Positions 29,555 to 36,959 of a stretch of DNA of 64,000 bases are shown here, piece by piece. The notes beneath the pieces were generated by a model. That model was given only the letters and a program-made list of their open reading frames with translations. It made no database searches and was not told where the DNA came from. Origin of the DNA: Roseovarius sp. W115 (lineage in GTDB: Bacteria; Pseudomonadota; Alphaproteobacteria; Rhodobacterales; Rhodobacteraceae); NCBI RefSeq assembly GCF_032842945.2, contig NZ_CP146606.1, positions 3,538,501-3,602,500 on the forward strand. The letters run 5' to 3'. How positions within the stretch are numbered: the stretch's first letter is position 1; every line of letters starts with the position of its first letter. The translations under genes were made by a program, and so were the position numbers.

Positions 29555-29729
29555 TTGAGCCGTGCCAGCGGCGGACCGGGGGACGGCGCAACCGTACAAT
29601 GATCGGCGCGCTTTATCCCGGCCAAGTCCGCCTGCCAAATAATCGTAGCACTGACGCCACCCAAAGCGCCGGCCCATCGGGCCGGTCCGGCGCTGGCACG
29701 GCGGGCCTGCGGCCCTCGATTCCGTGCCA
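29555..29729. ncRNA. structured non-coding element, copy A (covaries with copy B at 41625-41796)
   Basis: No protein is supported in the 325-base gap between the dehalogenase and the tRNA genes. Instead there is a dense set of inverted repeats. A 21-base arm (29559-29579) pairs with 29682-29702 with one mismatch. The same 3' region also forms two local hairpins, AGCGCCGG/CCGGCGCT (29665-29672 with 29687-29694) and TGGCACGG/CCGTGCCA (29694-29701 with 29722-29729). Each local hairpin holds a smaller inner stem. Copy B has the same layout with compensatory changes. Whether it is transcribed, and on which strand, is unknown; it could be an RNA or a palindromic DNA repeat. Confidence 0.5.
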
Positions 29730-29848
29730 TGAGTGTGGAGAACGAAGGAACGGGATGAGCTAAATAGCAGACTATCGCATTGCGCAAACACTAGTCACGC
29801 GGTCAAGTCCGTTAAAACCACCCAGTATCAAGTCATAGTCGGAAACAT

Positions 29849-29925
29849 TGGCGCGGTTGACGGGGCTCGAACCCGCGACCCCCGGCGTGACAGGCCGGTA
29901 CTCTAACCAGCTGAGCTACAACCGC
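29849..29925 (-). tRNA. tRNA-Asp (GTC), copy 1
   Basis: A complete 77-base tRNA on the minus strand including an encoded CCA (TGG at 29849-29851). The anticodon loop reads CTGTCAC with anticodon GTC. The acceptor stem GCGGTTG pairs with CAACCGC, the discriminator is G, and the T loop GGTTCGAGCC is canonical. A second nearly identical tRNA-Asp lies 21 bases away. Confidence 0.95.
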
Positions 29926-29946
29926 GCAGATCATGTTTTACAGCAG

Positions 29947-30023
29947 TGGCGCGGTTGACGGGGCTCGAACCCGCGACCCCCGGCGTGACAGGCCGGTACT
30001 CTAACCAACTGAGCTACAACCGC
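29947..30023 (-). tRNA. tRNA-Asp (GTC), copy 2
   Basis: A 77-base minus-strand tRNA with encoded CCA, identical to its neighbour except for one base in the D arm (AGTTGG instead of AGCTGG). Tandem duplicate tRNA-Asp genes probably share a transcript. Confidence 0.95.
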
Positions 30024-30158
30024 CCGCTGCAAGTCTGATCCTGAAGGCCCAGACGTGAGGTGCTTCTTAGGCTGCGCGCTTCGCCCCGTCAAGCGCTCTC
30101 AGTGGGAAATCACATGCAACGCCGCCGGATCATGTTGGCTTGCAATTTCGAAGGAAAA

Positions 30159-30234
<76 letters not shown>

Positions 30235-30440
30235 GCCTTGCGCGCCCTCTAGCAAATGTCAGACCGCAGACGCAAGGGCAGAAGCGCATCGCGACCAAGT
30301 TTCGTCATCAAATGTGGTTATCATCTGCTTCAGGACGTTACGTCACGTCAAGATTTGGGCAAACACATCTTCTTTTTGGACCTGATTGAAGTACCAGTCG
30401 CATTGGTTGTGGTGAGGGGCATGGTAAGGAGATTTCGTCT

Positions 30441-30791
30441 GTGGCGTCCTGGTTTGTCGGTATTGCCCTTCCTCTGGCCTTGTACTTTGGCCTTGTTTTT
30501 CTTCCCAGAGCAGGCGCGATACGCCTCTTGATCCTGACGGGTATGGGACTTGGCGTGCTATGGACCGCCTACTTTCTGAAAGTTGGCGGCTCGGGTGCGC
30601 TTGATCCGGTGAAAGGCGCCTACAGCGTCCTTATGCTTTTGGCCTTTACAATTGCTCTTGTTCTTGGCGGTACAATGATGGTTATGAAAACCCGCCTGCC
30701 CGAGACCTGGCCTACATGGAGCTGGCCAATATGCGTTTTGGTCGCCCTTGTGGCCGTAGGGATCCCATTGGTCCGCATGTTCGGAATGTGA
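30441..30791 (+). CDS. small integral membrane protein, function unknown
   Basis: A 116-aa protein starting with GTG 30441, ten bases after an AAGGAGA ribosome-binding site. It is strongly hydrophobic with about four transmembrane helices (roughly residues 3-22, 28-46, 60-80 and 92-112) and a short polar loop with VGGSGALDPVKG near the middle. No catalytic motif is visible and I do not recognise the family. It lies between tRNA-Val and a convergent histidine phosphatase gene; the 200 bases before it contain no further gene. Confidence 0.7.
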   Translation: MASWFVGIALPLALYFGLVFLPRAGAIRLLILTGMGLGVLWTAYFLKVGGSGALDPVKGAYSVLMLLAFTIALVLGGTMMVMKTRLPETWPTWSWPICVLVALVAVGIPLVRMFGM

Positions 30792-30809
30792 AAGACACCT
30801 TGCAGACTA

Positions 30810-31418
30810 TCAGCGAAGGATAGAGGCTGTGCCATCCCTGACGTGATGCACGATCCCCTGCCCGCCCTCAAGCGACGACAAAGCCTCTGGCGACAGCCCA
30901 AGTGCAAAGCACCGCATCAGCCGCGATGTGACACCATGCGTGACGATGACTGTGGGGCCCTGCAACCGCATCAACCCGCTTTGCACCCGTGCGCTCATGT
31001 CTTCAATTGTTTCGCCCCCAGGAGCGGTGAATTTCCACAAATTCGGATCTTCCGAAACCGGTAATTCCGGGTGTGCCTTGGCCAGCGCATCCACTGTTTT
31101 TCCTTGCCACGCGCCCATATCAATCTCGGTGAAGGCTGTTTCAACTTTGACCGGCAACCCAAGGGTTTCATTCACGATCTCTGCAGTCCGCCACGCGCGG
31201 CCCGAGGGACTTGTCACCAGAACCGTGTCGCGTGTCAGCGCACAGTGCTTCAGGATGTTGCCCTGTGTTCGGGCCTGAGACAGGCCGGTCTTGGTGAGCG
31301 GGCTATCCAAGCGCCCCTGCAAACGTCCGACACGGTTCCATTCGGTCTCGCCATGCCGCAGCACCCAAAGCTCGGGCAGCTTGGGCACACGGGCTTGATC
31401 CGGCTGGAGTTTAGGCAT
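30810..31418 (-). CDS. histidine phosphatase superfamily (phosphoglycerate mutase-like) protein
   Basis: A 202-aa phosphatase of the RHG family. The catalytic motif is LRHGETEWN (about residues 20-28), with the second arginine in SPSGRAWRTAE, the acid in FTEIDMGAWQG and the second histidine in VTHGVTSR. Members range from phosphoglycerate mutase to small-molecule phosphatases; this short form without neighbours in glycolysis is more likely a broad phosphatase. The start is ATG 31418; a longer frame would run into the tRNA-Val gene at 31443. Confidence 0.88.
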   Translation of the reverse strand: MPKLQPDQARVPKLPELWVLRHGETEWNRVGRLQGRLDSPLTKTGLSQARTQGNILKHCALTRDTVLVTSPSGRAWRTAEIVNETLGLPVKVETAFTEIDMGAWQGKTVDALAKAHPELPVSEDPNLWKFTAPGGETIEDMSARVQSGLMRLQGPTVIVTHGVTSRLMRCFALGLSPEALSSLEGGQGIVHHVRDGTASILR

Positions 31419-31442
31419 GGCTATGATCCACACAGCGAAAAA

Positions 31443-31517
31443 TGGTGGGCGATAACAGATTCGAACTGCTGACATCTTCGATGTGAACGAAGCGCTCTAC
31501 CACTGAGCTAATCGCCC
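31443..31517 (-). tRNA. tRNA-Val (CAC)
   Basis: A 75-base minus-strand tRNA with encoded CCA (TGG at 31443-31445). The anticodon stem CTTCG/CGAAG encloses loop TTCACAT, giving anticodon CAC, which reads GTG. The acceptor stem is GGGCGAT/ATCGCCC. Together with the TAC isoacceptor at 30159 it covers most valine codons. Confidence 0.93.
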
Positions 31518-31587
31518 GCCGGAGAGCTGTCTAGCCACACAACCAGGTGCGTGCAAGTCTCAACTCAAGCTTCCCTGAGTGCGCGCT

Positions 31588-32031
31588 TTAGTTTTGCTGT
31601 TTGACCTGACGAATGCGCACAACGCTGATATCCGCGTTTGGGGTTTCCTTGCGTCGCTTGTGTACCATTCGCCCCAAAGGTTGAAGATTCATGGTCCGGC
31701 CTTCTGCAACGGCTTCGCCCATGACGGCGATCATCGCCTCAACCACCGGTTTGACTTTGTGCTTTGGAAGCTCAGCACGACGGCTCACCTCTTCGACCAG
31801 TTCCTTGCGCTTCATTTCGGTTTGCACAGGTGTCGCTATCGGGGCCGCAGGTTTGGAAACCGCCGCAATTGGCGCTTTGGATGCCGGAGGATCAGAAGGC
31901 GTCGGCGTGGATTTTGCCGCGGTCGCCTTGGCCGGCGTCGCTTTCACCCCTGCTTTTGGTGTCTTCGCCTTGCTGCTTGCACCTGACGCAACCGATTTGG
32001 ATTTTGCCTTTGTCGCGCTGCGTGTTGCCAT
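31588..32031 (-). CDS. HU/IHF-family DNA-binding protein with long Lys/Ala/Pro-rich N-terminal tail
   Basis: A 147-aa protein from ATG 32031. The first 70 residues are low complexity, rich in Lys, Ala, Ser, Thr and Pro, with repeated AKAT/PKAG-like units as in histone H1 tails. Residues 72-147 form a bacterial HU-like domain: MKRKELVEEVSRRAELPKHKVKPVVEAM and a beta arm region around LQPLGRMVHKRRKE. HU proteins bend and compact DNA, and the tail would add non-specific DNA binding. The arm is shorter than in HU and lacks the usual RNP turn, so the DNA-binding mode may differ. Confidence 0.82.
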   Translation of the reverse strand: MATRSATKAKSKSVASGASSKAKTPKAGVKATPAKATAAKSTPTPSDPPASKAPIAAVSKPAAPIATPVQTEMKRKELVEEVSRRAELPKHKVKPVVEAMIAVMGEAVAEGRTMNLQPLGRMVHKRRKETPNADISVVRIRQVKQQN

Positions 32032-32158
32032 AATAACCACCCGATTGTTTATATTTTGGAAACAGCATACGGAAATCTACATTAAAGACCACCTCTCAGT
32101 TGACCTTGCCGTTTCAGGAAATGTAAACTGTTGCAGAATAAATTCTGGGGGAATTTAC

Positions 32159-32356
32159 GTGAAACACTTAACTATTGCTGTCGGTTTGATTTTTGTGCTT
32201 GCGGCAGAGCCATCTCTTGCCGGGTCTTTGTCGGACCCTGTTGTGGAACCTGAAGTGATCGCTGAGGACTCGACGGCGAGTTCCGAAAAGCTTGAAGGCA
32301 CATTGGCCGGTCTTGCAGTTCTGTTGATCATCCTCGGAGCTGCAGGCGCGCTTTAA
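32159..32356 (+). CDS. small exported protein with C-terminal membrane segment, function unknown
   Basis: A 65-aa product from GTG 32159 with CTGGGGGA upstream. It has a signal peptide (1-22, LAG before SLSDP), a short acidic middle (VVEPEVIAEDSTASSEK) and a C-terminal hydrophobic segment (about 48-65). Short proteins starting SLSDPVVEP after the signal peptide are, to my recollection, common hypothetical proteins in Rhodobacterales. The frame is open much further upstream but only as the antisense of the HU gene. A terminator-like hairpin follows at 32399. Confidence 0.7.
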   Translation: MKHLTIAVGLIFVLAAEPSLAGSLSDPVVEPEVIAEDSTASSEKLEGTLAGLAVLLIILGAAGAL

Positions 32357-32398
32357 ACTCAAAGGTCGCTGCACAAGTCGCTCGATTCAAAAGAACAA

Positions 32399-32421
32399 CG
32401 GCGCTTTGGGCTAAAGCGCCG
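32399..32421 (+). terminator. rho-independent terminator after the small exported protein
   Basis: Stem CGGCGCTTT / AAAGCGCCG with a five-base loop, followed by CTTTCTGTGTTTTT. It lies 43 bases after the stop at 32356. Confidence 0.65.
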
Positions 32422-32439
32422 CTTTCTGTGTTTTTCAGA

Positions 32440-32549
32440 GTGTTTCGCATTTAACTTGAGCCATCTCAAAATGCGAAACACGCGCAACATTCGAAGGTTG
32501 CGCTGCGTTTCGCGAAAAGCTGTGATTCAGAGTTTTCCCGAAACGCTGT
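32440..32549. repeat. array of three further hairpins between convergent genes
   Basis: Directly after the terminator come three perfect stem-loops. GTGTTTCGCATT pairs with AATGCGAAACAC (32440-32481) around an inner TTGAG/CTCAA stem. GCGCAAC pairs with GTTGCGC (32482-32503). GCGTTTCG pairs with CGAAACGC (about 32505-32549). The block ends nine bases before the lon stop codon, so it separates the two convergent genes and may act as a bidirectional terminator or a REP-like element. Confidence 0.55.
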
Positions 32550-32557
32550 AGGTAGAA

Positions 32558-34960
32558 TTAATGTGCTGTTGCGCCTGATCCTTGCGTGGATTGCAGCGCG
32601 GCAGCCGCCGCTTCCTCAGCCTCTTCATCCCACTCCACCGCCTGTGGCGTGTCCACCAAAGCAAGACGCAGCACTTCGCTCACGTGATCGACGGGGATGA
32701 TTTCCAGCCCCTCTTTCACATTGTCGGGAATCTCCACCAGATCCTTCTCGTTGTCGCGCGGGATAAGCACCGTGGTGATCCCCCCGCGCAACGCGGCAAG
32801 AAGTTTTTCCTTCAAGCCTCCAATGGGAAGGGCCGTGCCGCGCAGGGTGACTTCACCCGTCATGGCAATGTCCTTGCGCACCGGAATGCCGGTCAGAACC
32901 GAGACAATCGACGTCACCATGGCAAGACCGGCACTTGGCCCGTCTTTCGGCGTCGCGCCTTCGGGCACATGCACGTGGATGTCCCATTTCTCAAACTTGG
33001 GCGGCTTGACCCCGATCTTTGGTGCAATCGAACGCACATAGGAATTCGCCGCGTCGATGGATTCCTTCATCACATCGCCCAGCTTACCGGTGGTTTTCAT
33101 CCGGCCTTTACCCGGCAGACGCAGCGCCTCGATGTTCAAAAGCTCACCGCCCACCGAGGTATAGGCCAGACCGGTCACGACACCGACCTGATCTTTTTCC
33201 TCGGCCAGGCCGAACTTGAACTTTTTCACGCCAAGGAAGTCGTCGATGTTTTCTGATGTGACATCAACGCTTTCCGCCTCTTTGCGGATGATCTTGGTCA
33301 GCGCCTTACGCGCCACCTTGCCAATCTCACGTTCAAGATTCCGAACCCCCGCCTCACGCGTGTAGTAGCGGATGATATCGGTCAGCGCATCGTCGCCAAA
33401 GCTGAATTCCTTGGCTTTCAACCCGTGGTTCTTGATCTGCTTGGGCAGCAAATGCTGCTTGGCGATCTCGCGCTTTTCGTCCTCGGTGTAGCCGGCCAGC
33501 GGAATGATCTCCATCCGGTCCAACAGTGGCCCGGGCATGTTGTAGGAGTTCGCCGTGGTCAGGAACATCACGTTCGAGAGGTCATATTCGACCTCCATAT
33601 AGTGATCGACAAAGGTCGAATTCTGTTCGGGATCAAGAACTTCGAGCATGGCCGAGGCCGGGTCACCCCGGAAATCCTGACCCATCTTGTCGATCTCATC
33701 CAAAAGAATGAGCGGATTGGTCGTCTTGGCCTTTTTCAGCGCCTGAATGATCTTACCGGGCATTGAGCCGATATAAGTCCGGCGGTGACCGCGAATTTCG
33801 CTTTCATCACGCACGCCACCCAAAGAGATGCGAATAAATTCGCGCCCGGTGGCCTTCGCCACGGATTGACCCAGGGACGTCTTGCCAACACCCGGAGGAC
33901 CAACAAGGCACAGGATCGGGCCCTTGAGTTTCTTCGAGCGCTGCTGCACCGCAAGATACTCGACGATACGTTCCTTCACCTTTTCAAGGCCATAGTGGTC
34001 ATTGTCGAGCACATCCTGCGCGCGACTGAGGTCCTTTTTGACCCGGCTTTTCACACCCCATGGAATCGACAGCATCCAATCGAGGTAGTTGCGCACCACG
34101 GTGGCCTCGGCCGACATGGGGCTCATGTTCTTGAGCTTTTTCAGCTCGCCATCGACCTTCTCACGCGCCTCTTTCGAGAGCTTGGTGTTGGCGATTTTCT
34201 CTTCAAGCTCAGCGATTTCGCCCTCGCCCTCTTCGCCATCGCCCAATTCCTTCTGAATGGCCTTCATTTGCTCATTCAGGTAGTATTCACGCTGAGTGCG
34301 CTCCATCTGGGATTTGACGCGGGTCTTGATCTTTTTCTCGACCTGAAGCACCGACATCTCGCCCTGCATCAGACCGTAAACCTTCTCAAGACGTTCGCTC
34401 ACCGAGAGCGTTTCCAAAAGCTCCTGCTTTTGGTCCACTTCAATGCCCAGATGCCCCGACACAAGATCGGCCAGCTTGGCCGCATCATCGGCCTCGGTCA
34501 CGGCCGCCAACGCCTCTTCGGGGATGTTTTTCTTGATCTTGGCGTAGCGTGCGAATTCATCCGTCACCGTGCGCAACAACGCCTCAATCGTTGCGGCATC
34601 GCCCGGCATCTCGGTCAGATACTCGGCGCGAGCCTCAAAAAAGTTTGGATTTTCAATGTAATCCGAGATTTTCACACGGCTCACGCCCTCAACCAGCACT
34701 TTGACCGTGCTGTCGGGCAGTTTGAGCAGCTGCAGCACATTGGCCAGCACACCGGTGTTGTAAATGCCGTCAGATGTCGGATCGTCCTCAGATGGATCAA
34801 TCTGACTGCTCAGCAGGATTTGTTTGTCATCCTGCATCACCTCTTCCAGCGCGCGCACCGATTTTTCACGGCCCACGAAAAGCGGCACGATCATATGTGG
34901 AAACACCACAATATCGCGCAGCGGCAGCACTGGGTAAGAGGCGTTAAGGGGATCTTTCAT
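32558..34960 (-). CDS. lon: ATP-dependent protease Lon
   Basis: An 800-aa cytosolic AAA+ serine protease that removes misfolded and regulatory proteins. It begins MKDPLNASYPVLPLRDIVVFP at ATG 34960; the frame is open upstream but the extension lacks family similarity. The N-terminal substrate-binding domain (about 8-200) is followed by a coiled coil. The AAA+ module has Walker A GPPGVGKT (about 355-362) and Walker B LILLDEID. The protease domain has the catalytic Ser in PKDGPSAG and Lys in GGLKEKLLAA. A sigma-32-type promoter lies upstream at 35041-35069, matching the heat-shock control known for lon. Confidence 0.96.
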   Translation of the reverse strand: MKDPLNASYPVLPLRDIVVFPHMIVPLFVGREKSVRALEEVMQDDKQILLSSQIDPSEDDPTSDGIYNTGVLANVLQLLKLPDSTVKVLVEGVSRVKISDYIENPNFFEARAEYLTEMPGDAATIEALLRTVTDEFARYAKIKKNIPEEALAAVTEADDAAKLADLVSGHLGIEVDQKQELLETLSVSERLEKVYGLMQGEMSVLQVEKKIKTRVKSQMERTQREYYLNEQMKAIQKELGDGEEGEGEIAELEEKIANTKLSKEAREKVDGELKKLKNMSPMSAEATVVRNYLDWMLSIPWGVKSRVKKDLSRAQDVLDNDHYGLEKVKERIVEYLAVQQRSKKLKGPILCLVGPPGVGKTSLGQSVAKATGREFIRISLGGVRDESEIRGHRRTYIGSMPGKIIQALKKAKTTNPLILLDEIDKMGQDFRGDPASAMLEVLDPEQNSTFVDHYMEVEYDLSNVMFLTTANSYNMPGPLLDRMEIIPLAGYTEDEKREIAKQHLLPKQIKNHGLKAKEFSFGDDALTDIIRYYTREAGVRNLEREIGKVARKALTKIIRKEAESVDVTSENIDDFLGVKKFKFGLAEEKDQVGVVTGLAYTSVGGELLNIEALRLPGKGRMKTTGKLGDVMKESIDAANSYVRSIAPKIGVKPPKFEKWDIHVHVPEGATPKDGPSAGLAMVTSIVSVLTGIPVRKDIAMTGEVTLRGTALPIGGLKEKLLAALRGGITTVLIPRDNEKDLVEIPDNVKEGLEIIPVDHVSEVLRLALVDTPQAVEWDEEAEEAAAAALQSTQGSGATAH

Positions 34961-35040
34961 GCTCGATATCCTATACTCGCAAAAAGGCTCTGGTCCCGAC
35001 TTGGCGGCAACGCCCGGCCTTTTCCGTTTCGATTTGGTTA

Positions 35041-35069
35041 ATCTGGGGCGATGCCCGCCCTGTTTCAAC
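35041..35069 (-). promoter_or_regulatory. candidate RpoH (sigma-32) heat-shock promoter of lon
   Basis: On the lon strand, GTTGAAA (35069-35063) and CCCCAGAT (35048-35041) are separated by 14 bases, close to the heat-shock consensus CTTGAAA-N14-CCCCATNT. Transcription would begin near 35034, leaving a leader of about 75 bases. A second CCCCATAT lies at about 35081-35088 but has no matching -35 element. Confidence 0.6.
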
Positions 35070-35175
35070 CTTGGTCGGCTTATATGGGGTCGTTTTACCT
35101 GTGGCGCCGACAATGCCGTGCGCACAGCGCTGGCACAAGCGCGAATTCAATCAAATTTCAGGTTTGTTTAAGGGT

Positions 35176-35244
35176 TCAGGCCAAAACGGACGCTGCCAAA
35201 ACGGCGACAGAAATCCAACTGGCGGTAAATACGGCAAATGGCAT
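35176..35244 (-). CDS. 22-residue hydrophobic micropeptide, copy C
   Basis: A 69-nt frame from ATG 35244 to TGA, starting MPFAVFTASW. It is one of three frames of identical length in this gap, all on the minus strand. It has the invariant residues Met1, Phe3, Ala4, Phe6, Ser9, Trp10, Ala14, Ala17, Leu21 and Ala22. There are no charged side chains, and the peptide is long enough to span a membrane once. This copy has the best ribosome-binding site, TGAGGA seven bases before the ATG. It lies 107 bases upstream of the lon promoter. I know of no matching family; the call rests on conservation between the three copies despite many synonymous differences. Confidence 0.55.
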   Translation of the reverse strand: MPFAVFTASWISVAVLAASVLA

Positions 35245-35360
35245 GGTCAGGTCCTCACTAGTTACACTTCAAACTAAGAAAGGACCGCACACGCGCCTAG
35301 TCAGGTTACCCTGACTTTTGGTCACATAGACGCGCGTGCGGTTCCAAAAATCCGGCGAGG

Positions 35361-35429
35361 TCAGGCCAGCAGAGAAATTGCGACCATCGCCATAAAGGCC
35401 CAGGAAAAGGAAAAGACAGCAAAAGACAT
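35361..35429 (-). CDS. 22-residue hydrophobic micropeptide, copy B
   Basis: A 69-nt frame from ATG 35429 to TGA, starting MSFAVFSFSW, the most diverged of the three. It keeps all ten invariant positions listed for copy C, and its Ser9 uses TCC while the others use AGC or AGT. The middle is richer in Met and Phe (AFMAMVAI). GGGA lies nine bases before the ATG as a weak ribosome-binding site. Between copies B and C is a cruciform-like sequence (GTCAGG/CCTGAC inside ACCGCA...TGCGGT arms), which may terminate transcripts. Confidence 0.55.
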   Translation of the reverse strand: MSFAVFSFSWAFMAMVAISLLA

Positions 35430-35527
35430 TTTATCGGTTCCCATCAACCGGGCGTGAACCGCCCGTGAAACCGAAGGTGCATGCAAAACCTTCTCAAAGG
35501 GTAAACGGATCATAACGAACCTTAACT

Positions 35528-35596
35528 TTACGCCAGAACAGCGACCGCCAAAACGGCTGCTGACATCCAGCTCACAGCAAACATTGCAAAAGGCAT
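35528..35596 (-). CDS. 22-residue hydrophobic micropeptide, copy A
   Basis: A 69-nt frame from ATG 35596 to TAA, starting MPFAMFAVSW and ending in an Ala/Val/Leu run. It is closest to copy C: they share 14 of 22 residues but differ at many synonymous third positions, as expected for selection on the peptide. The ribosome-binding site is poor. Hairpins CGGGCG/CGCCCG and GAAGGT/ACCTTC lie between copies A and B. The frame begins 126 bases downstream of the tgt stop on the same strand. Confidence 0.55.
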   Translation of the reverse strand: MPFAMFAVSWMSAAVLAVAVLA

Positions 35597-35721
35597 AATA
35601 CTATCACTCACAGACATCACTAAAACACGGGTATCCTACCCCGAGTCAGGCGATATCACCTAGCAAGAATCCGCCGATGGGGCAGAAACGGACTGATGCC
35701 AAAATCGGGATAATGCAGTTT

Positions 35722-36846
35722 TCAGAGCGGATCGATGTCGCCACGGGCGCGTTCCGCATGGAAGTTTTCTTCCCACGCGGCAAAATTTCTATTGGCTATC
35801 GCGCTGCGCATTCCATCCATAACATCCTGATAATACTGCAAATTATGCCATGTCAGCAGCATGGAGCTTAAAATTTCCTGACTGCGAAACAGATGATGCA
35901 GATAGGCGCGCGAGTAGTTGCGGCAAGCAGGACAGGAACACGCCTCATCCAGCGGACGTGTGTCATCCATGTGACGCGCGTTCTTGATATTGAGCTGTCC
36001 ATACCGGGTGAAAACTTGCCCCGTGCGCCCCGAACGAGAGGGCAAAACACAGTCCATCATGTCAATGCCGCGCTTCACGGCGCCCACAATATCGTCAGGT
36101 TTGCCAACCCCCATCAGGTAGCGTGGTTTGTCCTTTGGCAGGCTGTCGCAGGCATAATCCAGCACGCCAAACATGGCCTCCTGCCCTTCCCCCACGGCAA
36201 GGCCGCCGACGGCATAGCCATCAAACCCAATCTCAACCAGCGCCTTGGCGCTTTCTTCGCGCAGCTCTCGCGTCACGCCGCCCTGCATAATGCCGAAAAG
36301 CGCATGTCCGGGCCGGTCGCCGAATGCATCCTTCGACCGCTCCGCCCACCGCATCGACAGGCGCATGGCCCGCGCCACCTCTTCGTCCGTGGCTGGCAGT
36401 GCGGGGCACTCATCGAAACACATCACGATGTCCGAGCCCAAAAGCGCCTGAATTTCCATCGAGCGTTCCGGCGTCAACTCATATTTGGACCCATCAATAT
36501 GGCTCTTAAACGTCACGCCCTTTTCGGTCAGTTTTCTTAACCCTGCCAGGCTCATCACCTGAAACCCGCCGCTGTCGGTCAGGATGGGCCGGTCCCAGTT
36601 CATGAACCTGTGCAACCCGCCAAGGGACGCAACGCGTTCTGCGCCCGGACGCAGCATCAGGTGATAGGTATTGCCCAACAGGATATCCGCGCCGGTCTCA
36701 CGCACACTTTCCGGCATCATCGCCTTGACCGTCGCCGCCGTGCCCACAGGCATGAAAGCGGGCGTGCGGATGTCTCCACGCGGCGTGTTGATTACACCAG
36801 TACGTGCCGAGCCATCTGTGGCCTGCAAATCAAAAGAAAAACCCAA
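35722..36846 (-). CDS. tgt: queuine tRNA-ribosyltransferase (TGT)
   Basis: TGT exchanges guanine-34 of tRNAs with GUN anticodons (Asp, Asn, His, Tyr) for preQ1, the first tRNA-bound step of queuosine synthesis. The 374-aa TIM-barrel protein shows the active-site segment [13 protein letters not shown] (about 88-100), the nucleophile Asp in [15 protein letters not shown] (about 262-276), and zinc ligands [16 protein letters not shown] (about 302-317). The GIMQGG motif is also present. The three micropeptide frames follow downstream on the same strand. Confidence 0.95.
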   Translation of the reverse strand: MGFSFDLQATDGSARTGVINTPRGDIRTPAFMPVGTAATVKAMMPESVRETGADILLGNTYHLMLRPGAERVASLGGLHRFMNWDRPILTDSGGFQVMSLAGLRKLTEKGVTFKSHIDGSKYELTPERSMEIQALLGSDIVMCFDECPALPATDEEVARAMRLSMRWAERSKDAFGDRPGHALFGIMQGGVTRELREESAKALVEIGFDGYAVGGLAVGEGQEAMFGVLDYACDSLPKDKPRYLMGVGKPDDIVGAVKRGIDMMDCVLPSRSGRTGQVFTRYGQLNIKNARHMDDTRPLDEACSCPACRNYSRAYLHHLFRSQEILSSMLLTWHNLQYYQDVMDGMRSAIANRNFAAWEENFHAERARGDIDPL

Positions 36847-36925
36847 TCGACACCCGTTTCTTACACTTTCGCCTCTCTCTAAAGCGGTTTACCTTACATT
36901 GTAAATTCGCCGTGAGCACATATAT

Positions 36926-36943
36926 TGTATACTGTAGTATACA
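36926..36943. promoter_or_regulatory. perfect palindrome, candidate operator between tgt and qmcA
   Basis: TGTATACT and AGTATACA flank a GT dinucleotide, an 18-bp inverted repeat in the AT-rich divergent gap, 16 bases before the qmcA start. A second small palindrome, TTACA-T-TGTAA, lies at 36894-36904. The position next to a start codon and the symmetry suggest a dimeric repressor site, but no regulator can be named. Confidence 0.35.
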
Positions 36944-36959
36944 TTAAAGAGGGACCTAC

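Noticed and set aside
29333..29791. Minus-strand frames across the dehalogenase 3' end and structured element A
   Set aside because: Composition is Arg/Pro/Gly-rich without domains. The region is better explained by inverted repeats.
31691..32158. Long plus-strand open frame joined upstream to the small exported protein
   Set aside because: This part is the antisense of the HU-like gene and has its alanine-rich composition only as a by-product. A ribosome-binding site and signal peptide place the real start at 32159.
35071..35277. 68-codon plus-strand frame in the lon-tgt gap
   Set aside because: It has no ribosome-binding site, and its sequence is explained by the lon promoter and micropeptide C on the other strand.
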